64,000 bases of DNA from Callipepla californica brunnescens. Lineage: Eukaryota; Chordata; Aves; Galliformes; Odontophoridae. Where the stretch lies: assembly GCA_023055505.1 (NCBI GenBank), contig JALIRH010000006.1, positions 22,169,105-22,233,104 on the forward strand, given 5' to 3'. Position numbers and translations under genes: made by a program. Below, piece by piece: positions 32,073-44,545 of the stretch (positions within the stretch are counted from its first letter, which is position 1; the number at the start of each line of letters is the position of its first letter). A model generated the notes under the pieces. That model was not told where the DNA came from. It saw nothing but the letters and a program-made list of their open reading frames with translations, and ran no database searches.

Positions 32073-34611
32073 TACAAAGTATTATCTGCTTTTACTTGAG
32101 CAACAAAACCTACCTAAAGCCTAGGCACTTGATCTAGAGAATTACTCTTCACCATCTAGATTGTATGCAACTATGTGTTTAGCATTAGAAAGACTTTAAA
32201 TGGTTGCATCGAGGAGCTCCACGATAGTACAGATATATGTATATATAATACATACTCAGAATGGTTTTAATGCTAAGAACTCCCAACTCTCAAAAGAATG
32301 TGTTGCAGTTCTTGCAATCATATGTGTATAATTTTGAGGTGTGTTGTTTGTGAAATTTGTTTTAAGAAATTTACGCACAGTCCTCAAAAAGTACTGTTTT
32401 TCAACAGTTATATATATATATATATATTAAACATAAGGATTCCTTAACATTTTCAAAACACTGATCTCAGTGTATGTCTAGATTTCACGAGAAATGGAGT
32501 AACTGATCCATTTTATGCAAGTATTCAAAAGCTGGAAACTGAATTGTCATTCATACTGAAGTTCTTTGGTGACTTTCCATGCTACTGCTCTGATGTATAA
32601 ACACATGGTGCTACCCCCTCTGCATATCAGTGTCTTACTTATTACTCACTATTTCTTTAATCAAAACCATTACAGTGAAAAACATTATATTACATAATCT
32701 CTCCCTTTAACAATGAAATACTAGTGTCTTATTTTTTTTCTAACATTCCTTTGGAAGTATCATGCAAGTCTCTAGATATTTCACTACAGACTGTATTAGT
32801 ATTTAGTCCCTGACAGAAGGCTTTTCCTCATATTGAGGCAAAAGCATCCATTACTTTTGGTCATGGGAACTGCAGGTTTTCTCCAATTAGATTGCATAAA
32901 TTGATATTACTGGTACAGTTGTCAGTTAGCCATTCTGAAAGAACCATGTTCATCTGTTTAGAACAACTCCTATTTCCTCAGTATCTCTAGCAGTTAAAAT
33001 GTAGATATTAATGTAATACGTTAGATGGGCTCTCAAGGATAAAGTGGCTCTTTTTTTTTGTTTTGTTTTTTTTAAATAAATTCCTACATTTTCATAGTTT
33101 CAGTGGTCTCTCTCAGGACTCTAGCTGATAAAAAAAAAGACTTCTAATGAGCTTTCCACTATTAATTCTAATAAAAATGGCAAGCCTTAATTACACTGCT
33201 TTTCAGTGTTCTTTATAATTCATCGAGTTTTGAACTAGCAGTCTTCAGATTCAGAAAATGTTATTTTCTTCAGCTCTACCTCTTTATTCCTATTTTGAAT
33301 GTACTTTTAACCTCAGAGGTATATGAACTACACAATGAACTTCATTAGTCAGTTACTTGCACTTATTTCTAGATTGTTGCTATGTCAGAGATGAGAAATG
33401 GTTTGTGGTTCACTTCTTACTGATTTTTGGTGTGTCTATTATCCTTATTACTTGGCCAGGGTTTTTCCTGGCCAAGTAATGTTTTGTAATGGTCACCAAT
33501 GTTTTGTATGTGGTCATTTTGCCAGTTCTAGATTACATGCAAATAGTGCTCTGCACTTCTTTATTTTACACAGTGGATTGGATGAAATATAATTACTTAT
33601 TTTACTCAAGTTGAAGTAATGAAATGATTGCATTAACTCGTTTAGAAATGCAAAGAAACAAACAGAAGTGGTACTTGTAATCAATCCTTAGGTAAAGACA
33701 TCAGTAGGCATTAAAAATAAGCAGCATTTTATTTGCAGGGCTGGGAAGTACAGAAACTCATTGCCTCTAAGTGTCTAAGTATCAGTGAATGGCAGAATGA
33801 TTTTCTTGGAGGTAGAGCAAATCAATAAAATAATCTCACTTGCTAGTAAAGATGCACTTTTTCCACTTATTTTCCTATTGTATGTTTCTAGGTAGCAGGC
33901 TAACATATAGTTGCGATCGCCAACACATAGGCTTCTTTCTAATTTCTCTCATTCTCCTCAAGATATTGTTAACATTATTTTCAAAAAATCTTTATTAAGT
34001 TCTTTTTGCTTTTCTTGTATGGCTTAAAACATCTGATGGCTAGTGGCCAAGAGAAGGCAATAACTTTGTTGTCACCACTTCTCCTTTCAAATTAAGAATT
34101 TGCAAATTTCCAGAACTTTTTTTTGTTCACATACTTTAACTAAACTTCTGCCTTTACCCAAGCAGACATGCTGTCAGCACAAAGACTTCTGTTTCAGGAT
34201 TAGCTGTGTATAAGATCTGTTGAACTCATTATGACATGCAAACTGCAAATCTGATATAGCAGCAGTTCAGTGATGCAAATGAAATCTGAATAATCAGAAG
34301 GCACATAAAGTACCAATAAGCATAATTATAAGTAAACATAAAATTAATGATTATTTATTATGTTTTGCAATTGTGATATTTTTACTTTTTTCATTTTTTT
34401 TTTAACTCCAAAACTTGCCTTATCCTTCAAGCTTGGGACCCCAAAGGAAAGTCTATTTTGGCTACCACTCTTAACAACAGTGAGTGAAGAACAGTATGAG
34501 GAATTATCTTCTGTTTCTATCTCTATATTTGCAACAGTGTTGTATGCAGTACTGATATCATGGATATTTTTCATAATTTATCTGTGATGGCTTGCTTTCC
34601 CTGGTACAAAA
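32073..34611. other. Flank, no gene seen
   Basis: AT-rich unique sequence with an AT microsatellite at 32408-32428 and the inverted repeat at 33447-33480. Nothing else recognised. Confidence 0.5.
33447..33480. repeat. Perfect 14-bp inverted repeat with 6-nt loop
   Basis: Left arm ATTACTTGGCCAGG (33447-33460), spacer GTTTTT (33461-33466), right arm CCTGGCCAAGTAAT (33467-33480). All 14 pairs match. It would form a stable hairpin in single-stranded DNA or RNA. Confidence 0.97.
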
Positions 34612-35085
34612 AAAACCAAGGATCTCCTTGAAAGAGTCCAGCAGAAGGCTACAAAGATGATAAAAGTGCATGGAACACCTCCCTTATGAAGAAAGGCTGA
34701 GAGACCTGGACCTGTTCAGCTTTGAAAAAAGAAGACTCAAAGGGGATCTGATCCATGTCTATAACTATCTAAAGAGCGGGAGGCAAAGGGATGAGGCTGG
34801 ACTCTTCTCTGCAGTGTGTGGTGATAGGACAAGGGGAAATGGCCACAAACTGAAGCATAGGAAGTTCCACACAAATGTGTGTGGGAACTTCTTCACAGTG
34901 CAGTGACGGAGCACTGTTACAGGCTGCACACAGAGGTGGTGGAGTCTCCTTCTCTGGAGATGTTCAAGACTCGCCTGGACATCTTCCTGTGCCACCTGGT
35001 CTAGCAAGCTGCTTTGGCGGGGGGCGTGGACTTGATGATCTCTGGAGGTCCCTTCCAACACTTACAGTTCTGTGATTCTGTGATT
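34612..35085 (+). mobile_element. CR1 LINE 3' end fragment
   Basis: A 5'-truncated CR1 that begins in the RT C-terminal part (AAAGAGTCCAGCAGAAGGCT) and continues with [13 protein letters not shown] in translation. It then runs through the ORF2 end ([10 protein letters not shown]) and the 3' UTR, ending in TTCTGTGATTCTGTGATT. Closely similar to the copy at 14697, so probably the same subfamily. Confidence 0.95.
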
Positions 35086-35414
35086 ATATGCTGACTATTT
35101 CTTGCTCATGCTGTAATGTTGTCTAGCCTGCAATTTTATACTTAGCATTTGCATTTGATTTTTCTACGTAAGAGAATATATAAACTGGTAAATTGCTGTA
35201 GGATAGGGTACAAATTTACAGCACACTAACTACCCTTTTCCAGCTTCCCTTGTGGACTTGTGTCCTGCTCTAACACAAGCTCTGTGCAATGTGGAGTAAA
35301 AAGCATCACACAAAGCTATATTTAGTGCTTAGTAAGAGTGTTAACATGAAAAGTTAGTACGCAGCAGCAAGTGTATTACAAATTCATATTTTAGTTTGCT
35401 GAACTAACCTACTT

Positions 35415-35530
35415 GTGTTGTCGAGACCCAAGTGTAGTACTTTGCACTTATCTCTATTGAATTTCCTGTTATTGATTTCAGACTGTTCCTCCCATTTATC
35501 AACATGATTTTGGTTTTCAATAATGCATCC
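35415..35530 (-). mobile_element. Old CR1-type LINE fragment
   Basis: The segment 'CCCAAGTGTAGTACTTTGCA' followed by 'CTTATCTCTATTGAATTTCC' resembles the reverse complement of a CR1-clade region ('ggtgcaggactttgcacttgtccttgttgaa' from memory). Diverged; boundaries approximate. Confidence 0.5.
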
Positions 35531-38500
35531 CTCTCCTCCTCTTTTCCCTTTCAAACTTACAACATCAGCGCTTCACAGTCTTTAATGATACTGTAAATCA
35601 TTGCAAAATGGCACAGGTGGGGTCTTAACGTTTCCAGAATAACCAAGCTGGCATTTTTACAGTTAGAGTCTTTAGACTACAGTCATGCAAGTTTAAAGAA
35701 ATGATAATTTGGGGACTAAACAGGAAACTCACCAGATTACTCACAAGAAAAGATGACTTCCAAGTGCTGAGGGAATTAGATACTTCCATCATTTGCCTTC
35801 TTGTGGGAAGAAAGAATGTCAGTAACTTTAAACATTAAGTAGATTTTTGTGTAAAGCTAACGCAGAAAACTGTCTCTCTTGGAATTGTCTACAATTAATA
35901 AATCACTAATTCTTGTTCACATTAACAAATGAAGTAGTTCTACAGAGGAGTAGTAGTCTTTTGGGGATTTATGCTGACAGTTGCTAATGGATTAGAAGTT
36001 ACCCCTACCTCTGGCCCATTTGTACGTACATATTTCAAAAGCAAGCACTGTGTGGATGAGTTTCTGATTTGGAGAAATTACTTCTGCTTCCTTCTAAAAG
36101 AAGATCCAACATTTTGTCATGCACCATGTGCTTAAGAGAAACAGTGCAAAGCTAGGATATATGAACATTTTCATTAAAACAAGGATTTTTAAACTTTACA
36201 AATATTATTTAATTTTGACCATTGAAGGTAGGTCATTTAGCTTTAAATTCAGTTTGTTCCTCATTTATAATTTTTTTAAATGAAAAAAGACAAAACTCAC
36301 CTACAGCTACTGCCTACACTATTTATATTTTACTATTAACTATCAACTCTCTGTATACCTCTGTTTCTTTATGAAGTGGCCAGAACAGATGGAACAGCTT
36401 GATGTGGAAACAATTGTGTAGGTCTGTATGGTTACTTACATGCAGAGAAAGTCTTTGACAACACTTTGACCATAATGGGTATGATTCTGGAAAAAAAGTC
36501 AAAGCATTAACCCAGTCTCCTGTGCTGGTGAACCTTTTTGATGTGAGAACATCACTGAGGTCATGCAGTTGCACAGTGTTTGGGTTTGAGGGAGACAAGG
36601 TTATCTCACAGCACAGGTGAAGTCTGTTCAATGATTGCTATAAAACAAAAAAAACCAACAATCTCGAAACAACAAAAAGAAACAAAAAAGACAACCAAAC
36701 AAAAATTTGTGGAGCCTGAACAATAAATAAATAAAGGAAGTGATTTCAATTAACACCAGGCTAGTTACTGCAGATGCTACTGAGAGATGTTTTCCATTTC
36801 TTGTTCTCCTCTCCTGTTTTTTTCAACCATTAACTCTTATCTTTTTCTCTGAATCAGATCTCATGAGAGCTGCAGTATACTTTGAATTAGCCCTCTGTCT
36901 TTTCTTTCCTTCAAGGAACTGAACAAAGATTTCCCTTTTAAAACATGCAGTGTTCATCTTTTCTGTGTGAACCATCTGATTACAATACATGCCTAGAAAG
37001 CAAGAGTTTGGTATTCCTACTACCTTACTGTCATTGCATTTTTTGCTCTATGTGCTCTGAAACAGCCTACCATACTGAAAACCTCCAGTTGTTCAAAAAG
37101 AGAAAAGACAGGCTTATTTATAAATTAGAAGTTAAATGTCCTTTGTGATCAATACTTTAGCAGAGAGGGAGTTTGCAATTGTCCTGGAGTTCTATTTTGT
37201 GAAAAATTGGATTCAGTGAGCATTGGAACAAACCTGATGGACTTCAGTGTGCGCATGTCCTTCTGTGGACCTAACCTCTACAGTTTAATTAAACAGAAGA
37301 AACACTATCTGGTGCAATGGAAGGCAGTCTTACTCTTTATTTACTTGTTTTCTAAAGGGTCAATAAACTCAGAGTTTATTTGCAGTGTTGTTCCCTATTA
37401 GAAGAAAAATATCAATTATTCTCTGTTGTCTCACAGCCTGACCAGCATAAATAGTCTCATTTCCTGAAGGCATGCTGTTAGAAGTGGGTCCTTTCACTCT
37501 TATATTATTTACATTTGTTTTATTATTAATCCTGTTAACCATCAGTCTAAGTAGAGTACAGCCTGGAACCTCACATTTCTGCGGTCTTTATCACTAAGAA
37601 GAGACAATGACTTCCCAGCAAAATCTTTTTGTGTCACTGCATCAGCTTCTGAGATGTATGGTCTTTTCTCACTCATGCTGCTTCCCTCTGTTCAAGGAGA
37701 GAGGATAGTTTTGTCTCATTTTCCTACCCATTGCTGTTTTTGCAAGTCCTGCAATCCTTACTCTTTCTTCTGTCCCCTTCAACACTATTCTAGACAATTA
37801 TGTAAAGGCCTTTGTTGCAGATACTACACTTGAAGTAATGACATTCTGCTGAGGGATGACAACATTTCTTCATCTACAATAACAGGTCACTGTTTTGAAG
37901 TTTCTGAAAAGAGCTACTGGAGAACATCATTACTGGCAATCTTTTCTTTGTAAGTTTGAACTATCAAATGCCCTTATTGTATAGAAAAAAAAAATCATGT
38001 ATGGACAATCTGAGTCACAAAGGCTAGTTTAGAAGTTCTGTGGACTGAAAACAAATTGCTGTTTATAAGAGATTTGTCTGTAAACTGTCCATCTGCCAAT
38101 CAATTGAAGTAACCTAACTGAACATCATCCACAAATAGGTGAAGCGTGCTTAATTTAACATTTGATATCTTTTGTTGTGCAAATTTTCAACTCTGGAGTG
38201 AGGTATCATGCTCCTGCATTTCACTGTTCAGGCCTGTTATGCTGCATCATTTTTTAAAGGTCACAGTTACAAGGTCACATTCATAATCTATGAGAAATTT
38301 AGCTCTTCTAAAGTATTAGCAGTTGACCCCTTGGGCCAGTTTTTGTATTTCCTGACATTCTTTGTTTAAATAAAAGCACTGACAAGTACTCAGTTTTGGA
38401 GTGATCTGAAATGCAAATTTATCTGTTTTTGTGATACCTAACTTCACACCCACTGAAATCTCTAATGAGATTCACATTGGAGTCAGTGGATTTTCTGTCC

Positions 38501-38573
38501 AGATTTTAACGAATACAGGCACAACCCAAAGACATTATAGGTTGCATAACGATGTGTCTTGCAGATGACATTA

Positions 38574-38677
38574 ATTAATCTTTCCTATTAGAAAGGAAAG
38601 ATTTCCTTTTATGGAAAGATTTCCTATTAATCTTTCCTATTAGAAAGGAAAGATTTCCTTTTATGGAAAGATTTCCT
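38574..38677. repeat. 52-bp tandem duplication made of short palindromes
   Basis: Two identical 52-bp units (38574-38625 and 38626-38677). Each unit contains nested inverted repeats: CTTTCCT ... AGGAAAG and AAGGAAA-GA-TTTCCTT. A partial third start (ATTATGGAAA) follows. Perfect identity suggests a recent event. Confidence 0.95.
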
Positions 38678-41100
38678 ATTATGGAAAAGACAGTGTAATC
38701 ACTCTTTCCTGTGTTTGAAAAGCAAGAAGGCAAGATCTAGTCAGTAGATTACTTTGTGGATCACCGCTTTTATTCTGAAAACTAAACAACACTTCATCCC
38801 ACTTTCAGGGAATAAAAAGAGAATGGCCTTGATACTTTGCAATGTTCTCAAGACCATTGCAAGAATGGACGAAGAAGAATGGAAATATTGTTATGTTTTT
38901 TTGTTGTTGTTTTTTACATTTACCACATACTTCTTTTATTTTTCACTTAATATTCATTACTTACTATTTGCATAGTGAAATCTATGATTGTACATCACTG
39001 TACATGCCATCCACAAACACAGACAATCCCTGTCATGAATACTTACTAAACTGAAATGGAAATTTTGAAAGCATGTATTGTGGATGATAAAAATGAAAGA
39101 AAGAGAAGAAAAGGAGGGGGAAAAGGAGATATGGAGGCATTCACTAGTATCTTAAAATCATCTAAGTATTGCCATGCACTACTGCTAGGAGAAAGTGGGT
39201 ATCGTAAGTATACTCTGAACTGCTTTTATCAAACACATGATACCTCGTAGGCTTGTAAAATAAGAGCTTCAGGGAAAAGCATAGGCATATACAATAAAAC
39301 AACACTCAAGAGAAAAGCAAAAAAATGAATATGAAAAAGAAATCCAACCCAAGTACAAAACAGAAAAACAGGTAAAACATACCAGTAACCACATGGAGAA
39401 TTTCTGTACTGTTCTTCATCACACAGTTTAGATAGAGCCTTGGTTTTAAGACTCTTTTGGCTTCCACAGCCATTTTCTGCATCTTTTCACCTGAAAGGTC
39501 TTCCTGAACTGTAAGTTGTTCCAGGATGACATGCCTGAAGGTGTCTCTTGTTTTTTTTTTATTTTTTTTATTTCCTTGATTTTTCATTTTCCTTCCTCAT
39601 CTCACTCTAAATTGAAAGTGAACTTAGTTTCGTAGCAATAAGGGATCCTGAAGAGTACTGCCGACAATATTACAGATTCAACTGGACTCTCTCAACTACA
39701 GAATGTCTGTCTTCTGAACTTCTTTTCTGAGATGCTTAATGATGTCTCTGTACCTGGGGCTTTTTAGCACCAAGGAATCTTGTGGCTCTCTCAAGGGTAG
39801 ATATTTGCTCTCTTGAGCACAATACTATCTCAGGACTTGTCTATGGGGTTAAAGGCTGCCACTTGGACTTTAACATTACTGGTTAATTACTGAGTTAGTC
39901 ATACTAGGTCATACCAAATATCTGTTTGAGAAAAAAGGACTGTCAGCAGGGATGCAGTCAAGTACCATTCAATCTAAACCACTCAGGAATCTCAGATAGC
40001 TTCATTACCTGTGGCTTGGAGCATGTGTGGAACTGATATATAACAGTCACCAGTTGCCAATATAAAAAGGCCATACATCTCCTTAGAAGGCTGGTTTTTA
40101 AGACTTATGCAGTTGAAGAATAGAACTTGCAACTTTATCTCACTGCCATTTTCTAGAAATGTGTCATTGCCAATATGTCTGAACCCTTTTTTTTTTTTTT
40201 TTGCTTAAATCTCACTTTCTGAGGCATTATCTGCAATAAAACCCTGATTTATCTAGGACATGAATGGTGGGTGTCATCGTGTAGCAATCAGCATCACTTT
40301 GTGGACAATTTTACATTTGAAAGATCAGTTGGAAGATCTGGCTTGTGAGCAAATAACTGCGGCTTGGTACGGGAGACTGTGGGATGATATCATTGTACCC
40401 CGTGAAAACAGGACACAGGTGGGCATATCCCTGCTCCTTCTTATCCGCTGGCAAGGCCCAGAAGGTGAGAACAAAGGAGTTCCTGCTGAGGTCCAAAAAC
40501 CAGAAGCTGTCACTCCAAAGACAGTTTGAACTTATAAATAAATTTGTACTGTTGTTGGAAAAAGTCGTCATTGGCTGATCATCCAATGTCCCCTCATTAC
40601 TGAAAATCATTGTTTGAGCTACAGGATATGTTGGAATCCCAATGGTTATTCTCTCTCTTTTGCTTTCTGCAAAGATTCCTTGCTTTTATTTCCTATCTCT
40701 TTTCTATTGCCCATCCTCCCTTCCCCATCTCACCAAGCAACTAGGATTTGTAATAAACTGGTCTCTTAATCTAGCCTTTGGGTACACATATATCAAAAGA
40801 ACCTCCTCTCCCTTCTATAATTGGAGTGAGACACAGGTGAGATATTAAATGGTTGCATTTCCTAAATTTCAGAGTTCCATTTAGTACATAGGTTTTGAAA
40901 ATGCTCTGCTATGTGAAAAGACTTATGGAACTTTTTATCAGATCAGATATCTGCTACCAGACTGGTCTCTTTATTTATTATGACAGACAGAAGCTGCAAC
41001 TATGAACTACTGGATATTGTGGTTCGCTGACTACTGGAGTTATGATTTCACAGTCTGGCACACATCATGTAGGAAGCACTGCTCACTCATGGCTTTGCTA

Positions 41101-41133
41101 GTTTTTTGTTTGTTTGTTTGTTTGTTTGTTTTC
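41101..41133. repeat. (GTTT)n microsatellite
   Basis: About seven tandem GTTT units flanked by T-runs. Confidence 0.9.
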
Positions 41134-42774
41134 AGAGGCATATAACTTTTGTTTTCAGAATTCATTCTACTAAAATGGCTGTCTATTATACATCTAATTC
41201 CTTGTGATTATCTGAATTTTCACTACATTTTGTGGCAGAAACCATTACAAAGCCTGAAAACATTTCTGCCATTTATCTATATCCAGAGAACTTCAAGTAA
41301 TTTTCTTCTAATGCAAGTTTTCTCTTTCATAGCACTAAAGAACGTTTGATGTCCTTTAGACAACACAGTAATCGTAATGTGTAGAATGTGTGGTGAATAA
41401 GCACAGTCAATTTTGTTAGAACATTCATCACAACACACATTTGGATCTGTATTTTTGATGCGTAGTGTCTAAATGCTCTATTTCCATTGAAAATCATCTT
41501 TAGAACACATATTTCAGTTCATTTCACACTGTGTTAATTGTGTAACACACTGTAACCATTACCTTTTACCAGCCACAGTTGCTCATCTAATGGGAAATGA
41601 TGACTTTAACAAGGAATTATTAGATCTGTTTGATCAGAGAATGCACATGTGGACAATGGGGTTTGCAGTCTGGAACATACACCATTTTCTCCCCCATGAG
41701 TATGTAATTGAATTAAAAGTCTCATTGTAGGAATAAAAATGCTTTGTAGCTAGCCCTGCTGAGTGGAAAATTTTATTTAAAATTACTAAATAAATATGCT
41801 GTATTTACTGTTACTTCAAGGGTAATTGGAAATATTTCAGGTTTTCTAAATGGAAAGCACATATGCATAATTTTTTTATTGTAAGTTTGACAAATTTTAG
41901 CCTGTTTGTTCATGAAGTACTGATGCAATCTGAATATCATATACTAGGGAATAACATCCCATAATTTTCCCAAAACAAGAACAATACATGCAAGTACCTG
42001 AAGGTAATGTTCCACAATGTACCTTTTGAAATAAAAAGTGATTTAGAACAGTTTTGCAGAATTATTTGAATAAAATATTTCAGGATTTGTTGCTTGGGGA
42101 ACTGAAAGTCTTGCAGTCTTGTTGTGAGATATGTCTCATAGGACTGTAAGCCCTGAATATGTCATATTAACTCTTCCAGTGCCATCTATTCCATATTGAT
42201 GGATGAATCATCATTTATGTTCTAGGAATTCAGAATGATAATGTAAAATCCAATCAAAAATATCTTGGGAACATAAAGTCCAATTTACATAAGCTCCTGG
42301 GAGACACAGGTACTTTGGGACATATACATTGCATAGCTATGAATCTGGTCCCATTCCTCAGTTATGCTGGTCTCAGTGGCAATCCTAGTCCAAGCACACT
42401 ATCCATCCTGAGAAGACAGTTACACTTATTGTGGTGGAACTGTAATGATGTGACTACTCAACCTTGGAACCTGATATAGAACCTCTGTGAAACATCCCAT
42501 CACAAGCTATGTTTGTGTAGCTGTAACTCTAAGTCTCCTTGAGAGATTTTTGTATGATTTTCAAAATAATTCAGACTCCCATAAAACAGATTGGTGCTTA
42601 GATTCAGTGTACTGATGCTGCTGTTGTTTTCACAGCTATAACTAAATCCTAACCTTCTATGTGTCTGTAAAGCAAGCAAAGGCGGTGACAGAGCTTTTAT
42701 TTGAGGTAGAGGCGCTACAGAAAGAGATGTTAGAGATAAGGGGGATGAACTCACCCCTCCCAGCAACCGTTTAA

Positions 42775-42992
42775 GCTAAGGAACGCAGCCGCCTCTCGTT
42801 CGAACGCTGGCGCGCCGGAAGGAAGAGAGCCAGGGAGGGGCGGGGCAACCCGCGCGGGCTCTGAGCGGATCTGTGCTCCCGGAAGCACCGCCGGAAGCAC
42901 CGCCGAGAGGGAGAGGGCGAGAGGTTGGGGGGACCAGGGCTCCTGTGCTCCCCTCACTCAGATACTCATTCACTGGTTCAGGCTGTGACCAG
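42775..42992. promoter_or_regulatory. Isolated CpG-rich block, candidate bidirectional promoter
   Basis: About 19 CpG dinucleotides fall within ~145 bp (42782-42925), in a region otherwise nearly free of CpG. It has a perfect GC box GGGGCGGGGC (42837-42846) and three ETS-type CCGGAAG cores (near 42815, 42879, 42891), the last two in a 12-bp tandem repeat. Three GC palindromes are present: CGTTCGAACG (42797-42806), GGCGCGCC (42809-42816) and CCCGCGCGGG (42849-42858). No TATA box is seen. A CAG|GTAATC donor-like site lies on the + strand after 42992, and a strong GTGAGT donor-like site on the minus strand at 42754-42749. A minus-strand frame of 68 codons (42957-42751) is open up to that donor. 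No gene is recognised; a lncRNA promoter is the simplest inference. Confidence 0.45.
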
Positions 42993-43520
42993 GTAATCCC
43001 TCTACAGTGTCCAATTTAATATGTGCTGTCTCTTGCAACTGGCACTCTCAAAGCAAACAAACGGCTGCTGCAGATTTCTCTACTTATTAGCTGCTCGTTG
43101 CTTGTAGTCCTAGCTCCATCCTTAAAGCCTTGAAGATGGACTACTGAAGATGCTGGGAATGTTGTGTTTGTGAATGTTATACAACTGCATACAGTGCCTA
43201 ATGGTTTTCATCCTATAAACTTTGTCAGTCAGACTAAAGTACCTAATAGCTCAAACATCTCCATGAGTAAAAGCCGAATGGTACCAGCTATGTATTAAAG
43301 AGGTATTGCAAGTGGGAAGAGAGATTTAGAAGCCTGACTTCATGTGGGATCCACAGTAGCACAAATTGTCTCAGATTCCTAAACTTTCCACTCTGTGCTC
43401 CCACTCTTCCCATGACCTCTACGTGATGGATCATAGAGGCCTACAGATCAGCTTAGTCAAATCTGAGTGTTTCACAAGGCACTATTTCAAGTGGCCACTC
43501 GAAGCACATCTAATCTACAA

Positions 43521-43539
43521 CCCCCCCCCCCCCCCCCCC
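43521..43539. repeat. C19 homopolymer
   Basis: Nineteen consecutive C residues between CTACAA and AAATCC. Such tracts are length-unstable. Confidence 0.95.
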
Positions 43540-43671
43540 AAATCCTTTGAAGTCCAAAGACTTATTTAAAAGCTTGTGCTATCATAGATGAACATTCTCT
43601 TAGATGGCCCTACAGATTTATTTTGGACTAAGTGCAAAGCTAATAGTGGCTTGTAGTGTCAATTTACTTTC

Positions 43672-44545
43672 AGATCATTGATGATGATACAAAGCTGGGA
43701 AGATTGAATGACATGTGAAGGCTGTGCTGCCATTCACCCATACCCGGGCCAACTGGAGATTTGGTCAGAGAGAAATGTGATGAGGTTTAAAAAAAGCAAG
43801 TGCAGATTCTTGCACCTGCATGCATCAGTACAGGTTAGGGGATGACCTGCTGGAGAGGAGCTCTATGAAGAAGAACCTGGGAGTTCTGGTGGACAGCAGG
43901 TTGGCCATGAGCCATCAGTGCTCTTTGGATATGAAAGCTGATGGTCTCCTGGGGATGCCTTGAAAAGAGGGTGGTTAAAAGCTCGAGGGAGGTGATCCTC
44001 TCCCTTTTCTCTGCCCTGTTGAGGCCACAGTTAGGCTACTGGGTCCACTTCTGGGCTCCTCAGTTCAAAAAAGACAGGGATCACCGAGGAGTCCAGAAGA
44101 GGGCCACAAAAATGATTTAAGGGCTCGGAGTGTCTCCCATATGAGGAAAGACTGAGTAATTTGTGTCTGTTCAGCCTTAAAAAATAAGATGGAGAGGATC
44201 TGATAAATGCTTATAAATATCTATAGGGAGGTGGGAGGCAAATGGATGAGGCCAGGCTCTTCTTGGTGGTTTGGAGATAGGACAAGGAGTTATTTCCTAA
44301 AACTTGAACATAGGAAGTTCAGTACTTGTTAGTACTTGCATGTTTGCAGAATAATTTCTTTATGGTAAGGATGATGGAGCACTGGAACAACTTGCTCAGA
44401 GAGGTCATGATGTCTCCTTCTAAGGAGATACTCATCTGGACGCCTGCCTGTGCAACCTATTGTAGGATACCTGGTTTAGCAGAGGGACTGGACTTGATGA
44501 TCTCTTGTGGTCTCTTTCTATCGCTGAAATTCTGTGATCCTGTAA
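43672..44545 (+). mobile_element. CR1 LINE fragment, RT active site to 3' end
   Basis: Starts at the RT catalytic block (IDDDTKLG in translation, about 43678-43701, with the aspartates retained). It continues through the 'LGVLVDSRLAMSHQCSL' region and the 'LLRPQLGYWVHFWAP' block, then the ORF2 end, and stops at TTCTGTGATCCTGTAA near 44545. Frame breaks make it inactive. Confidence 0.93.

Larger units (their letters stand above)
35531..42774. other. Flank, no gene recognised
   Basis: Mostly unique AT-rich DNA. It holds an A-rich low-complexity tract at 36640-36710, the 52-bp palindromic duplication at 38574, T16 at 40187-40202 and a (GTTT)n run at 41101-41133. An 89-codon + frame lies at 40260-40529, with a 99-codon frame opposite; neither is recognised. 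Confidence 0.5.

Noticed and set aside
34344..34587. Opposed 75- and 76-codon frames upstream of a CR1
   Set aside because: Short, unrecognised and mirror each other; no support for a gene.
36323..36710. Possible processed pseudogene: 102-codon minus frame next to an A-rich tract
   Set aside because: The A-rich tract (36640-36710) follows on the + strand, while the frame is on the minus strand. There is no polyadenylation signal before it, no target duplication and no protein match.
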